Shown here: in pieces, positions 1-10,522 of the stretch
Numbering within the stretch: position 1 is the first letter of the stretch
Layout: the number at the start of each line of letters is the position of its first letter
Origin: Lichtheimia corymbifera B2541
Taxonomy: Eukaryota > Mucoromycota > Mucoromycetes > Mucorales > Lichtheimiaceae
DNA: 64,000 bases
Direction of reading: 5' to 3'
NCBI GenBank assembly: GCA_000697475.1
Contig: JNEU01001144.1
Location: 365,194-429,193 of the forward strand
Translations under genes and position numbers: made by a program
The notes under the pieces: model-generated
What the model saw: the letters and a program-made list of their open reading frames with translations, nothing else
Told to the model about the DNA's origin: nothing
Database searches by the model: none

Positions 1-2050
1 AGGGTCAAGCTGCTTCACAATGAACAAAGGCCACTTATCATATAGGATCACGCTTTCAGCATATGTAAAAGCGTAAAACTGCCTGTGTCTAGGATTTGCA
101 AGCTTGATCGTGAAATATGATTGACAAGGTGCGCTCCACCACGACGAGCAATATTGTTCTATGAAAGAGCCTATGTTTCATTGTAAAGTTTAGAGATAAA
201 TGCATGTTTACGTTTTTACATATGCTGAAACCATGATCCTATATGACAAGTGATGTTTATTCATTGTGAAGTACCTTGACAGTGATAGAGCGGAAGATGC
301 GCAGGGGCGTGCATGCGTAACACAGCTCATTTGCATGATACTTCACAATGAGCAACCATCACTTGTCATATAGCATAATGGTTTAAGCATATGTAAAAAC
401 GTAAACCTGCCTGTATCGAGGATTGGCAAGCTTAATCGTGAAACATGATTGAAAAAGTGCGCTCCACCCAGCCCAGCAATATTGATCTATGAAAGAGCCC
501 ACGTTTCATTGTAAAATTTAGAGATAAATGCACTTTTATGCTTTACATATGCTGAAAAGCATGAATCTATATGACAAGTGGTCTTTGCTCATTGTCAAGT
601 AGGTAGCCCCTGATAGAGCATAAGATACACAGGGGTGTGCTTGAGCAGCACAGCGCATTTGCATGACACTTCACAATGAACAAACATCACTTGTCATATA
701 GCGTCATGGTTTCAGCATATGTAAAAACGTAAACCTGCATTTATCTCTAAACTTTACAATGAAACATAGGCCCTTTCATAGAACAATATTGCTCGTCGTG
801 GTTGAGCGCACCTTTTCAATCAAGTTTCACGATCAAGCTTGCCAATCCTAGATGCAGGCACTTTTACGTTTTTACATATACTGAAAGCGTGATCCTATAT
901 GTCAGGTGTTGTTTATTCATTGTAAAGTGTCATGCAAATGAGCTGTGTTAATATGCACGCCCCTGCGCATCTTCCGCTCTATCAGAGTCAAGCTACTTCA
1001 CCATGAACAAACACCACTTGACATATAGCATCATGCTTTCCAGCATAATGTAAAAACGTAAATGTGCCTGTATCTCTAAACTTAACATTGAAACATGGGT
1101 TCTTCCATAGAACAATATTGCTTGTCGTGGTTGAGCGCACCTTGTCAATCAGATTTCACGATCAACCTTGCCAATCCTAGGTACAGACACTTTTACGCTT
1201 TTACATATGCCGAAAGCATGATGCTATATGACAAGTGATGTTTGTTCATTGTGAAGTATCATGCAAATGCGCTGTGCTACACAAGCACGCCCCTGCGCAC
1301 CTTCCGCTCTATAAGAGTCAAGCTGCTTCACAATGAACAAACACCACTTGTTATATAGCATCATGCTTTTCAGCATATGTAAAACATAAAGATGCCCATA
1401 ACTAAAAATTCTACAATGAAGCGTGGGGTCTTCAATCGAACAAAGTTGCGCGGCGGGATGAAGCGCACCTTGGGTGCAAGTTTCGCGATCAAGCTCGTCG
1501 ATCCTAGATTTCGCAATGTCACCACCAGCCAAAGTGGATCGTGGATCGACCTCTTGAATTTTTTTTTCAACTTTGGCTGGTGGTGACATTGGGTGAATCT
1601 GAGATCGGCCACGACGATCGTGAAACTTGCACCCAAGGTGCGCTTCACCCCGGCGAGCAACTTTGTTCGATTGAAGACCCCACGTTTCAGTGTAAAGTTT
1701 AGAGGTACAGCTATCTTTATGTTTTTACTATGATGTACGCGTAATGCTATATGGAGAGTGGCGTTTGTCCATTGGGAAGTATCATGCAAATGAGCTGTGT
1801 TGCACAAAGAAGTCCGTCTGCATCTTCGGCTCTATCGGGGTCTACCTATTTGGCAATGAACAAAGACCACTTGCCATATAGCATCACGCTTACAGCATAG
1901 GGCAAAACATGGAGGCGCCTGTTTCTCCAAATCTCCGTAGTGATGTGTAGAGGATTTATGAGAACGATATTGATCAGCGTGATTGAGAGCACCTCCTGAC
2001 CAAGTTTCGACGTCCCCACCAGCAATATCGGCGCGCACGGCCACACACCC
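1..2050. repeat. Array of palindromic (foldback/MITE-like) repeats, left flank
   Basis: Imperfect inverted-repeat units are arranged head-to-tail in both orientations. Each unit starts with an arm of about 65 bp (CTTCACAATGAACAAACACC, then CACTTGTCATATAGCATCAT, then GCATATGTAAAAACGTAAA) and ends with its reverse complement. The interior of about 130 bp contains motifs such as AGCAATATTGTTCTATGAAA and CCACGACGAGCAATATTG. Units are joined by spacers carrying ATGCAAATGAGCTGTGT and GCGCATCTTCCGCTCTAT. Spacers lie near 275-345 and 600-665 (reverse) and near 930-1000, 1262-1325 and 1790-1850 (forward), so most units recur about every 330 bp and the orientation flips once, between about 665 and 930. 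Short ORFs here are only translations of the repeat. No transposase is visible, so the array is either non-autonomous or structural. It continues past the left end of the window. Confidence 0.85.
1315..1785. repeat. Long palindrome, copy A (foldback element)
   Basis: This is a longer variant of the repeat unit whose interior is also palindromic. The left half (about 1326-1545) and right half (about 1565-1785) are reverse complements with few mismatches. For example, GGGTCTTCAATCGAACAAAG at about 1427 is mirrored by CTTTGTTCGATTGAAGACCC at about 1662, and CACCACCAGCCAAAG at about 1520 is mirrored by CTTTGGCTGGTGGTG at about 1571. The centre is a short loop with a T-run at about 1559-1568. A transcript would fold into a hairpin with arms of about 200 bp. 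A close relative lies at 63005-63468. Confidence 0.85.
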
Positions 2051-2545
2051 TATTTATGTTACCATCCCTTCGTCGTCTCTCCTACATTCAATGTTTTCAT
2101 AATGAACTCTGGGGACTTTATGAGAACGAAATTGCTCGGCGTGGTCGAAAGGGTGTTGTGTGTGAGTTTCATGTTCGAGGTGGGCAATCTCGGGGAACAG
2201 GAGCGCCGACCCTACTTTTCTCCTACATTTGGGCTGGCCCGCATTCAAATGTTCATTATGAACCATGCGGTTTTTAAATGAATGGAGTTGATCAGCATGT
2301 CCCAGAGAACCTTCTGACCAAGTTTCAAGTGCGAAATGGGGAATCCCAAGAAACGACATACTAATCGACTTCTTCATAAATCCGGCGCTTTCCCAATTTC
2401 CATCAGTCATAGTAAATCCCATACCATAGCCTCCCATTCGAAATTTTCAAATGAAGTGTGTGTTCTTTATTAATACAAATTTGATCAGCATGATCTAGAG
2501 CACCTTGTGTGCAAGTTTCAGGTTCAAGTGAGGCAATCAAGGTCA
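2051..2545. repeat. Diverged copies of the flanking repeat family
   Basis: Three or more decayed versions of the repeat core (TTGnTCnGCnTGnTnnAGnGCACCT followed by nCAAGTTTCA) can be followed near 2125-2190, 2285-2340 and 2480-2540, separated by poorly conserved sequence. They look like older copies of the 1-2050 array that have drifted. No coding potential is supported. Confidence 0.55.
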
Positions 2546-4097
2546 TGGATTGATTTATAGTATGCATGGATCTGTCGGACGGTGCCTGAGAGCTATTTAA
2601 TTTCCACCTCTTCCACTCTCAGCTTTATTGTTTCTTCCTCCCATTCTCAACTGTTGCCCCATTCAACTACAACTACAACCTGCGAACGATTGCTCTGCTT
2701 CAACCCATCATGTCAATCCTGCAGCTGTCTTGATCCGATTGTCTTTGACTGAATGGCAACTGCATGGCGTGTACACAGCTTTCTTGTCACTCTTCTACAA
2801 CATACGACTCTTGACACAACACACGCTCTTGCGCGCTTCCATGTCACAACCAACCGTAACAGCATTCAATGCAGCAGTTGCTAATAGTGAGATCTTTTAT
2901 CCATTGACTCAAACAACGTTCACAACTCTGTCATTCTACTACGACACACGCTCTTGCACACCCCTTCGCCACAGCCAAAGATAACAGCAGTTTCTATTAT
3001 CAAGGTCTTTATTGCCTCATGTTACTTGCAGCAACCTGCTTTGTACATGCGAATTCCAGTGGATGGGGTGCACCATATCAGCTATCAAGTACACCGCAAT
3101 ATAAAACAATCCTCACCTGATGGAGATGCGATAGGCCACCAGCCGGATGAAAAAGGAAGCATATCAGCAGCAATATTGGACTTGCAATACTTATGGATGG
3201 AAGGATGGGTGGAATCAAGTGCAGTGGTGGGCAATCCTGGAATGTTGCTTTGTTACTTGGCGCGTCGTCAACAGGAACGATCACGTGGGTACGACTGAGG
3301 ACGATGATGGATTGATGAAAGGGGTTGTACAGCCATGGATGATACTGGGCCACTCGATTCAATGCATGCAGCAGCTATTTTGCAACCATGGATGAAGGAT
3401 GATTATACCGGCGGTAACAAAGAATACAATGTCACAATGACACAATTATCCCTGTTGCCTCGATTTGATTCAGCTCAACAACACTACACTATAGTTTTCG
3501 GTTTCCAGTAACCAACAACAAAGGGTCTTTGTGTATATGGAAAAGGCAAGTGCAATGGGACAAAGAATGAAAAAGGTGTTTATTGTATGTGTGCTAATAA
3601 TGAATTGTATAGGCTTCTTTTGGTCAGGCGGTGCAACTGGTGCATCATCACTGCAGAAGCTTCTTGGGATGCGTCCAGGGCTCTATAGGTCTGCGTTGAA
3701 CTGATGGATCGATGACGACAGGTTTTTGGAAGAGCATGGTCACCTTATTGAGGTAAAGGGGGATTTGCAACCGTCCGGGCGTGAATGTGTTGACATCAGT
3801 GTTCTTCTCGTGATAGGCTTGTTCTTTCTCTTTGAGGATCTCTTTCATGAGGCGAAAGCAATATTGGTCATTCTTTATTTGGAGAGGATGAAATGAGGAC
3901 AACTATGAACCTGGACTCTACGTAAGTGATGTCCTTTCTTGCCATGGATCGAACTGGCCTTGCTTGATTCGTACAGTGCTTTCTCAAGAACAAGGGATCG
4001 CCATGATCATCAAACCCATCATCGCTTCAATAATCCAATAGTACTAGTGGTGATCACCCTATATCCCTAAACGGTAACGTACAGCAGCATAATTTAT

Positions 4098-4126
4098 TCA
4101 TCATCATCATCATCATCATCATCATC
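4098..4126. repeat. (TCA)n trinucleotide microsatellite
   Basis: Nearly ten perfect TCA units in non-coding sequence. Confidence 0.9.
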
Positions 4127-4752
4127 TACAATGTGCAGTAAATTCTTGCATGCATTTCAATAAATTGACTTGACATTCTAATTTCATCAAACGAGCCATC
4201 GTTGTGATTTACCATATCATCGACAAAACGCCAAGGAGCTCATAGGATCTACCACCCCAACTCGTTATATTAAATTATGTACAAACAAATCCTGTGTTCG
4301 ATAAAACAGTGCATGTTCCTACTTAATCTTATGCGGAGACATGCTTATAAAAAGCAACGACAGTCAACCATCGCCTTTCTCAATAGTGATTTTGGTATTC
4401 TTCCTGTTGCCGCTGGGACTTATTCTCAAGTCATCGGTAGCTGATCAAGAAGCGATATCAGCATGCAGGCTATGCGATATCGCTTGAGTAACAAAAGATA
4501 GAAGCGACCATGTTGAAGGGTTTAATAACGCACCCCTTCTGGGACTTTTTTTTACCATTCACAAAGTCAACCTCTCTTGCGTCATTTCTCGAAATTGAGT
4601 GTCCAAAAGAACAACCAGCTCCAACGGGCATAACTTTGTAACCACATATAACAAAGCCATGGTTGCTTTTTGAGTAATCCAACGAGGCTGCACCACCATG
4701 TAAAAGGATACAGGAAAACAATCGATGCGAGTACAACCCCGATCTAAGGAGC

Positions 4753-4776
4753 AAAAAAAAAAAAAAAAAAAAAAAA
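4753..4776. repeat. Poly-A homopolymer, 24 nt
   Basis: Uninterrupted run of 24 A residues. It could be the tail of an old retroposed sequence or a simple-repeat expansion. No target-site duplication was identified. Confidence 0.85.
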
Positions 4777-5318
4777 GGAACCCCACTGCACGTCAAGTTA
4801 TCATCTCAACTACGACAATGCATACAGCCTTATCGTCAGGTGTTATCAAAACCGGGATGCCTACCTCAATGTTTGTGTTTACATCGCCAGCTCCGCTGAA
4901 AAAGCATCTCTATGCAAGGTACTCCTCCATATTACATCATCGTACAATGTATGGAAGAATGGGATGGAATCTCGCTATTAGAAAGGGACTCGTGCTGCTA
5001 ACTACATGGAACGAAAGTTATGCATGCAAATGCAGGGAAACAGCAACAGCTATTGTGGAAAGATATCATGGTTCTACAAGGAGGAACGTATTGCATAAGA
5101 AAAGTCACTGCATTGTCGATCCAAAGATATCCAGGGGAACGCAATGCATTGGAGAATCACCTAGCGTTAGACATTGCGATAAAATCACCCACTAGAGGAA
5201 AATCCCGTACTATAGGCAAAAAAGAAAAGTACTATGCTTTTCTTTTCGTTTATTCAATACTAGATAAGATCATACACTAAGAAGATAAATTGACGAGTAA
5301 AGAGTGGGGTTGTAGATT

Positions 5319-6672
5319 TTACGACTTGTTACGGAAAAAGCCATGTACTGACCGGCGTTTGGGCTTGAGAGAGGCAGGGTCGCTGCTTCCACCATCAGCG
5401 GGCATAGGTGGAACGGCGGGGGGGGTCACTTGGTAGCCATTATTTTGAATGGCAAATTGATCGCCATTATGTGGAAAGCTAAAGTCGTTGTTGTTGGTGG
5501 CAGTGGTTACAGAGGAGGGTGCTGCTTGATATTTTGGTTTGGGTGGGGATTGTGGTTGTTGTTTGGCAAGATGTGGTGCAGTGTTGGATCGTGAGACGAC
5601 AGGAGTGTCAAGATCTTTGGTATGACGCTTGTCGGTTTGCTCTGTGCTTTGTTTCTTTAAAGATGTCGGAGCAGAGTTCCCGTTGGTGGCGGTTTTGGGT
5701 GTTGGTGATACAGCAGCCTCGTTATTGACGCCACTTTCAGTACCGTCAACGACAGGTTCCTTGTCAACCTTGTCATCTTGCTTGGCGTCATCAGCTGCCT
5801 GCTGAGAATCTTTATCACTATCGTCGTCATCAATGTCATCGTTATCTTGAGAGCCATTGGGTGACTTTTCGCCTCCACTTGACTTGTCGGTGGCAGGTGG
5901 TGTAACAGGCTCGTGTTGATGAGGAGCATGTCGGTCATCAGCAGCATAATAAAACTCTTCTTGGTTTTGTTCTTCAACCCATTGACGCTGCTTGCGACGT
6001 GCTTCTTCAAAAATGGAAAACCAATTGATTGGGACTTGCACACGTAGTTGACGGCTCCACAAGTGTACTGGTGGATTACCAGCATCATCAAATGCATCGT
6101 ATGCATCAAAATCTCCCGGAATATACCTAAACCAGTCATATTGGTATGCTAGACCCCAACACACTTGTGCTACAAGCAAAACTTTACCTAGCCTCTGACC
6201 AACGCATGGGCGTTGCTTCGGAGCCTATAAGCCAAGATGTGGCGTTATTATTGAGAATCCTGTACCTGATAATGCTGTTTTGAGGGGGGGGGTGAGAGTA
6301 ACTTACGCAGCACCGAGAAGCAACACATGTCATCGTCCCAGCCTAACATTTGCGGATCATCGTGTCAAAAGTTATTCTTTATAATTTTGGGCTACTAACT
6401 AACTTACCTTCAAACAAAGCAACGCACACGTTTCTGATCTTTATAATGTAAAGCGAACCTTGTTTAAGATCATCATGTTCGATTATAGGTAATGGGTCAT
6501 CCACCATGATGGGTTTGGCTTGCCCAGATGATCCAAAGCCGAGAATCTTCTTGTTGGGGAGTTCTGGAGGTGGAGATGCAAGAGAGAATTGGGCTGTTGA
6601 ATAAGCTGAACCCGACCAGCGTGCCATTTGGAGGGCGGTATCATCTGTGTTGTTCTTTTTGCTCTTGCCCAT
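5319..6672 (-). CDS. Unknown 389-aa protein with acidic, low-complexity C-terminal half
   Basis: Three exons are proposed: 6408-6672, 6307-6342 and 5319-6187. All have GT-AG introns and the sum is exactly 390 codons. The start ATG (MGKSKKNN) follows an A-rich leader. The N-terminal 200 residues are ordered and aromatic-rich, with WDDDMCC, then QYDWFRYIPGDFDAYDAFDD, then HLWSRQLRVQVPINWFSIFE and a basic helix (EEARRKQRQW). The C-terminal 190 residues are rich in D, S, P, T and N with a long acidic stretch. The protein ends in a basic patch (KPKRRSVHGFFRNKS). No signal peptide or clear membrane helix is present. I do not recognise the family; a fungal-specific adaptor or nuclear protein is possible, but this is inference. 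The 36-nt middle exon is the weakest part of the model. Confidence 0.6.
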
Positions 6673-7958
6673 GGTGGAAAAAAAAGTGAAAGAGAAGGAA
6701 GGGGTAAGGTGTTTGGGCTCCTTGGGATACAGTGCTCTATATATAAGCAGTTGGATGGTGGTTGATGGTGCTAATGATGATGTGCTCTCCAAGTCCTGGT
6801 TATTACACGGCGTGGCTGTAACACAATGCACACCTTGCAGCATCCAACCCCTCTTTGCTCTTTTTTGACCAATCCACTCAATTACGCACGGTGCTTGATC
6901 TCTCTGGAAATAGCACATTCGACTTGCATATCATTGACCGCTATTTTTATTACCCATCTACCAAAATGTAATAACAAGCATATCACGGTCTCATTGTGAT
7001 GACTAAACGTATACCATACATTCACGTACATTCCTGACTTGAAGGAAAAGGAGACACTAAAGAATATGCGACTTGGCGCTGTTGGATTGTTTGTTAGTTG
7101 GGTAGTGCTCCTTTTGCAACAACGGCCAACCTAGACTAAAAGGCTGAACCACTGCCGATGCATATATCGAGATGCTGACTATTATGTCGCATCTTTTATC
7201 AGCCGCACACTCTCCTAGCTGCTGAAATTGATGGTAGATGATGTTCTCTCTCACAAACCTCCTTTGGAATTTAGGTAGCTCGTGTGATCAACAAATTAGA
7301 GTGGCAATCACTCCTTATTCCCGGGCTACATCATCCTCCCCAAAAAGGAACATGCTTATATATGTGTGCTCAGCGTGTTCTTTATTCACCCATATCAATT
7401 GAGGAGCCTGGTAAAACCGGCGATCATTGCTACAAGGCATGTGCAGCAGCATCAGATGCACGGATGGCTTGTTTTCAGGGCAAAAAGCTGCTGTTGTTGG
7501 CATTCTGCATGTTCTCAAGATGGATCAAGGTTTCATTTGTGACGCTAAAAACGATTGATGCTGCTGGTGCAACTGGTAGGATCGTAACAAGGAGAAAGGG
7601 ATGGTCACCCGTCAAGGGGACAAGAACACCATGAATGAAGTTGCAGCCTTGGCAAAATATGCATAAACAGCGGCAACTGCCTTTTTGTACCGCTTTCTTT
7701 ATATGACTAGTTTTCCGTTCGAGATATAGGCTTACAGCTTGCCACTTGCTCTTAATATGCACCTGGGCAAACAAAGTGTGAGTGACGGGACACAGCTTTC
7801 CATGGTACAAATAAGCATTTCTTTTTCGGCAATAATGACCAAGTGAATCCTCCGATGGGTTGATCGTCTTTTTTGTTGTTCAGCTTGACAAACAGTGGGC
7901 ATGACCTCATTCGGTAGACATTGACTCGTTCTTTTTCGCCTTGTGTGTGTTTTTTTGA
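6673..7958. other. Intergenic region between divergent unknown genes
   Basis: This holds the upstream regions of the gene at 5319-6672 (-) and the gene at 7959 (+). A TATATATAAG motif near 6736 is a candidate TATA element for the minus-strand gene, about 65 bp from its ATG. Short ORFs on both strands (for example 7284-7634) overlap each other and have no recognisable content. Confidence 0.5.
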
Positions 7959-8606
7959 ATGAACGTTACGGATACATTGTTTGATTCATTCATTAATGGA
8001 TTGCCCTCTTCTTTTGATGGCCAAGGAAATGGTACTGATATCAATAATAATGATGGATGTCCCAGCATAGATGATGTGCATGGCGTGTTTTCAATGGTGC
8101 AGCAGCAATGTGCATCTGACGACCTTGTTGGATTGGCGGGTACAGAAACCGCATCCTTATCATCACAGTCGTCATCGTCATCGTTGTGCGATCTGCAGGA
8201 GCACAAGCACAACATCGGCAACACGACATCCATTGTTATCGGTTCACCGGGGGAAATCTCCGTCAAACCACCCGCTGTCGTTTCTTCGCTCGAGAATATT
8301 TACCACTTGCTGTTTCATGACATTCATCAATTGCTCGCCGAGTCAGCTTTTGATTCACACTCACCGAATCACTCATCCTCACAACATCAACAACACGCAC
8401 GTCATTATCAATCTAAACGTAAACGCGAGATTTCGGTAGCTCCGTCACCAGCACCTTTTGATATGGAAGCAATATTACGTGCACAACAAGAGTTTATCCA
8501 GCGGCGTCAACTTGAGGAGACGTGTAATGATAAAGTACGAGTGTCTTGTACGCTGCCAAAACGTTCCCGAAAGAGAGCGCCTACCAGTGCCCAGCAGCAT
8601 TTGTGA
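7959..8606 (+). CDS. Unknown intronless 215-aa Ser/Gln/His-rich protein
   Basis: A single open exon of 216 codons starts at an ATG after a T-rich leader. The first 100 residues are rich in D, S and N, with a serine run near residues 66-75. A possible amphipathic segment (SLENIYHLLFHDIHQLLAES) lies near residues 109-128. The C-terminal third has basic clusters (KRKRE, then KRSRKR near the end) that look like nuclear-localisation signals, flanking a predicted helix (FDMEAILRAQQEFIQRRQLE). No DNA-binding domain is recognisable. A nuclear regulatory protein is a guess from composition only. Confidence 0.55.
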   Translation: MNVTDTLFDSFINGLPSSFDGQGNGTDINNNDGCPSIDDVHGVFSMVQQQCASDDLVGLAGTETASLSSQSSSSSLCDLQEHKHNIGNTTSIVIGSPGEISVKPPAVVSSLENIYHLLFHDIHQLLAESAFDSHSPNHSSSQHQQHARHYQSKRKREISVAPSPAPFDMEAILRAQQEFIQRRQLEETCNDKVRVSCTLPKRSRKRAPTSAQQHL

Positions 8607-9277
8607 CATGACACCTGCATCGATAATAATAGTAATACCTCAGTCCTTTTGTTTGTGAACTACTACCTTTAGTCTATGATGTGCATATGTGTTTTTGCCC
8701 TTGTCCCCACATCAACAATAATATCCCGATTTTTATATACTACAATGGATGGTTGGATCGTGGACATAGTATCCAGGCTTTGGTATGAGCAATTCAGTCA
8801 AATACGGCTTGGTTAGTGCACTGTGGAAATTCGTCGGGTGTCAAGCGTCATCGTTTCCATGGTGACCATCACCCCTTTGTAGTTACTAAACGTGCACTGG
8901 TGGTATCTGTATTTGCGCTGTATTGAATCCCTGATACAACATCTCGTGCATATCATTGGTTGCCTTTTCATTCAATCGATCCCCCTTCATGATATGTCAA
9001 AGTACCCATAACATACTTTTGCAGGTCTGTTAAATAATCGATTTGCTCTCCAGAGATTATGATTCATTGTTCATAGTTCATACATGAAATAGATGTAAAG
9101 AAGAATGCTCTTTTTAATGACGATCATCCTATAACAGTGACAGCAGCAATAGTCTATGATCCAGTGGAAGCGGAGATCACCTTGCCGGAGAGGAAGCATG
9201 AAGACTGATTTTGTGCCAGCAACCATCCTTTCCATTTCCTTCCTCTGCATTCATATACAATTCTATATTCCACCACT
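8607..9277. other. Intergenic region upstream of TLS1
   Basis: About 670 bp with no supported gene. It should contain the 3' end of the 7959 gene and the promoter of the splicing-factor gene. Confidence 0.6.
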
Positions 9278-10490
9278 ATGCCTATACAACGTAAAAAACG
9301 CAATCTGAGGAAAAAGACCTTTGATTCAGACGATGAAGAGAATGACAGCATCCGCGAGCAATCGCCCAGTGAGATTAGGTAGACTCCATTTGACGATCTC
9401 CAACAAGACATACGTTTTATTTACTTTGTTATCAGCGATACTATCGAAGAGTTACAAGAATTGCGACGATTAAGACGTAAACATGGCGGCATTGATGTTG
9501 AAAAGCTATCCAAAGGAGGTGACAAAAAGAAGAAAAAGAAGCCTGATCAGCACGATCCCTGGGGTTTGCAAAAGACGCTGGATTCTGTTCGACGGTAAGG
9601 CTCTTTGGTTGCATTGATTGATAAGCTTCATTAACGCTATATCTTGTTATATTAGGGGCGAGGAAGAAGAGGGCACTGAAAAGAAACTTAAGCTTGACTC
9701 GTTCACAACACAGACCAACGCCTTGGATGTCGACAAGCATATGCAAGTGTCATTTCATGTTGCTCTTTCACATGTCCCTGACAGCTAACCCCTTGATGTT
9801 TTCTGTAGGATGGCTTACATTGAGGAAGAGATGAGGAAACGGCGTGGAGAAAACAAGACGACCGATGCTTCAGGTGCATCTTCCAAGGGGGCTGCTGAAA
9901 AACGGAAACGAGATGGACCTGTGGATATTTATGAAGAATTGTACCAAATTCCGGATCGACTGAAGGTAAAAGTCATTCATTGTGGAATCAGAAATATGCT
10001 TGGATATTCATTGTATATGGCTTAGGTTGGTCAAAAGCCGGTTGAAGAAGGTAGCATGCAACTTTCGACGCAAATGTTGACAGCTATCCCTGAAGTGGAT
10101 TTGGGCATTGAGTAAGTTAATAAGACGTACGAGCAGGATCATGTACCAACAATGCTTCCATTAGCGTGCGGCTTAAGAATATCGAGGATACGGAACGTGC
10201 AAAGCGGAAATACATGGATGAAGAAGCGGTAGGTGACAATGTGCACATGGGCTATCAGACAAGCTCTTTACACGTTTATTTCTTTAGACAAAGGGGGATG
10301 AGCCAGTAGAGGAAGATGGTAAGTGAAACAGCTTTTCTAAGGATGATCTGTTGCTAACAAACCGATTATAGAAGTACCTGCCAATTATGAAAAGCAAATC
10401 GTCAAACCACAAAATAAGCGGACTGATCGGCGACAAATGGCATCAGATGAAATCGTAGCAGAACGTTTTAAGAAGCGTATGCGTAAATAG
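9278..10490 (+). CDS. tls1: TLS1/C9orf78 (HCA59) family spliceosome-associated protein
   Basis: Eight exons: 9278-9378, 9436-9594, 9656-9742, 9809-9965, 10026-10111, 10165-10228, 10288-10318 and 10372-10490. The translation carries family hallmarks: a basic N-terminus (MPIQRKKRNLRKK), DNALDVDKHMMAYIEEEMRKR-like core, YEELYQIPDRLK, and MLTAIPEVDLGID followed by RLKNIEDTERAKRKY. In S. pombe, Tls1 acts with Brr2 in splicing of shelterin transcripts and in telomeric heterochromatin; human C9orf78 is a spliceosome component. Intron 3 (9743-9808) starts with GC, not GT: exon 3 must end CAT-AT so that M-M-A-Y-I-E is read across the junction. The protein is charged and probably nuclear. The 3' end is 32 bp from the convergent actinin gene. 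Confidence 0.92.
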
Positions 10491-10522
10491 TAAACCCAAA
10501 TAAAACTTTTGTATTTATTCAT

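Larger units (their letters stand above)
2546..5318. other. Gene-poor interval with simple repeats and unsupported ORFs
   Basis: No gene could be supported here. Short ORFs exist at 2628-2984, 2954-3298 and 4725-5195 (+) and at 3648-3902 (-), but none resembles a known family and no consistent splice-joined model could be built. The 84-residue reading at 3648-3902 (-) has protein-like composition and could be the last exon of an unrecognised or decayed gene. A reading ending near 3120 (+) contains a secretion-signal-like stretch. Simple repeats are (TCA)n at about 4098-4126 and an uninterrupted run of 24 A at 4753-4776. Confidence 0.5.

Noticed and set aside
1..2050. CRISPR array or telomeric repeat
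   Set aside because: Units are long, palindromic and variable, with no short uniform repeats or unique spacers and no telomere-like hexamers; the genome is eukaryotic.
1224..2437. Several ORFs over 60 codons in the left repeat array
   Set aside because: They are translations of palindromic repeats, occur on both strands and are not preserved between copies.
3648..3902. A two-exon minus-strand gene joining 3648-3904 to an upstream exon near 3975-4026
   Set aside because: The upstream reading (DDHGDPLFLRKH) does not join in phase with the downstream exon using any clear GT donor.
4725..5195. A 156-codon ORF across the poly-A run
   Set aside because: Its lysine run is only the homopolymer read as codons; the rest has no protein-like pattern and overlaps another equally weak frame.
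6188..6250. A reading KQRPCVGQRLGKVLL resembling a cytochrome P450 haem-binding loop
   Set aside because: It lies inside the intron of the best-supported model; using it requires a weak GTGCTG donor, the spacing from Phe to Arg is wrong, and no I-helix or ExxR motif exists nearby.
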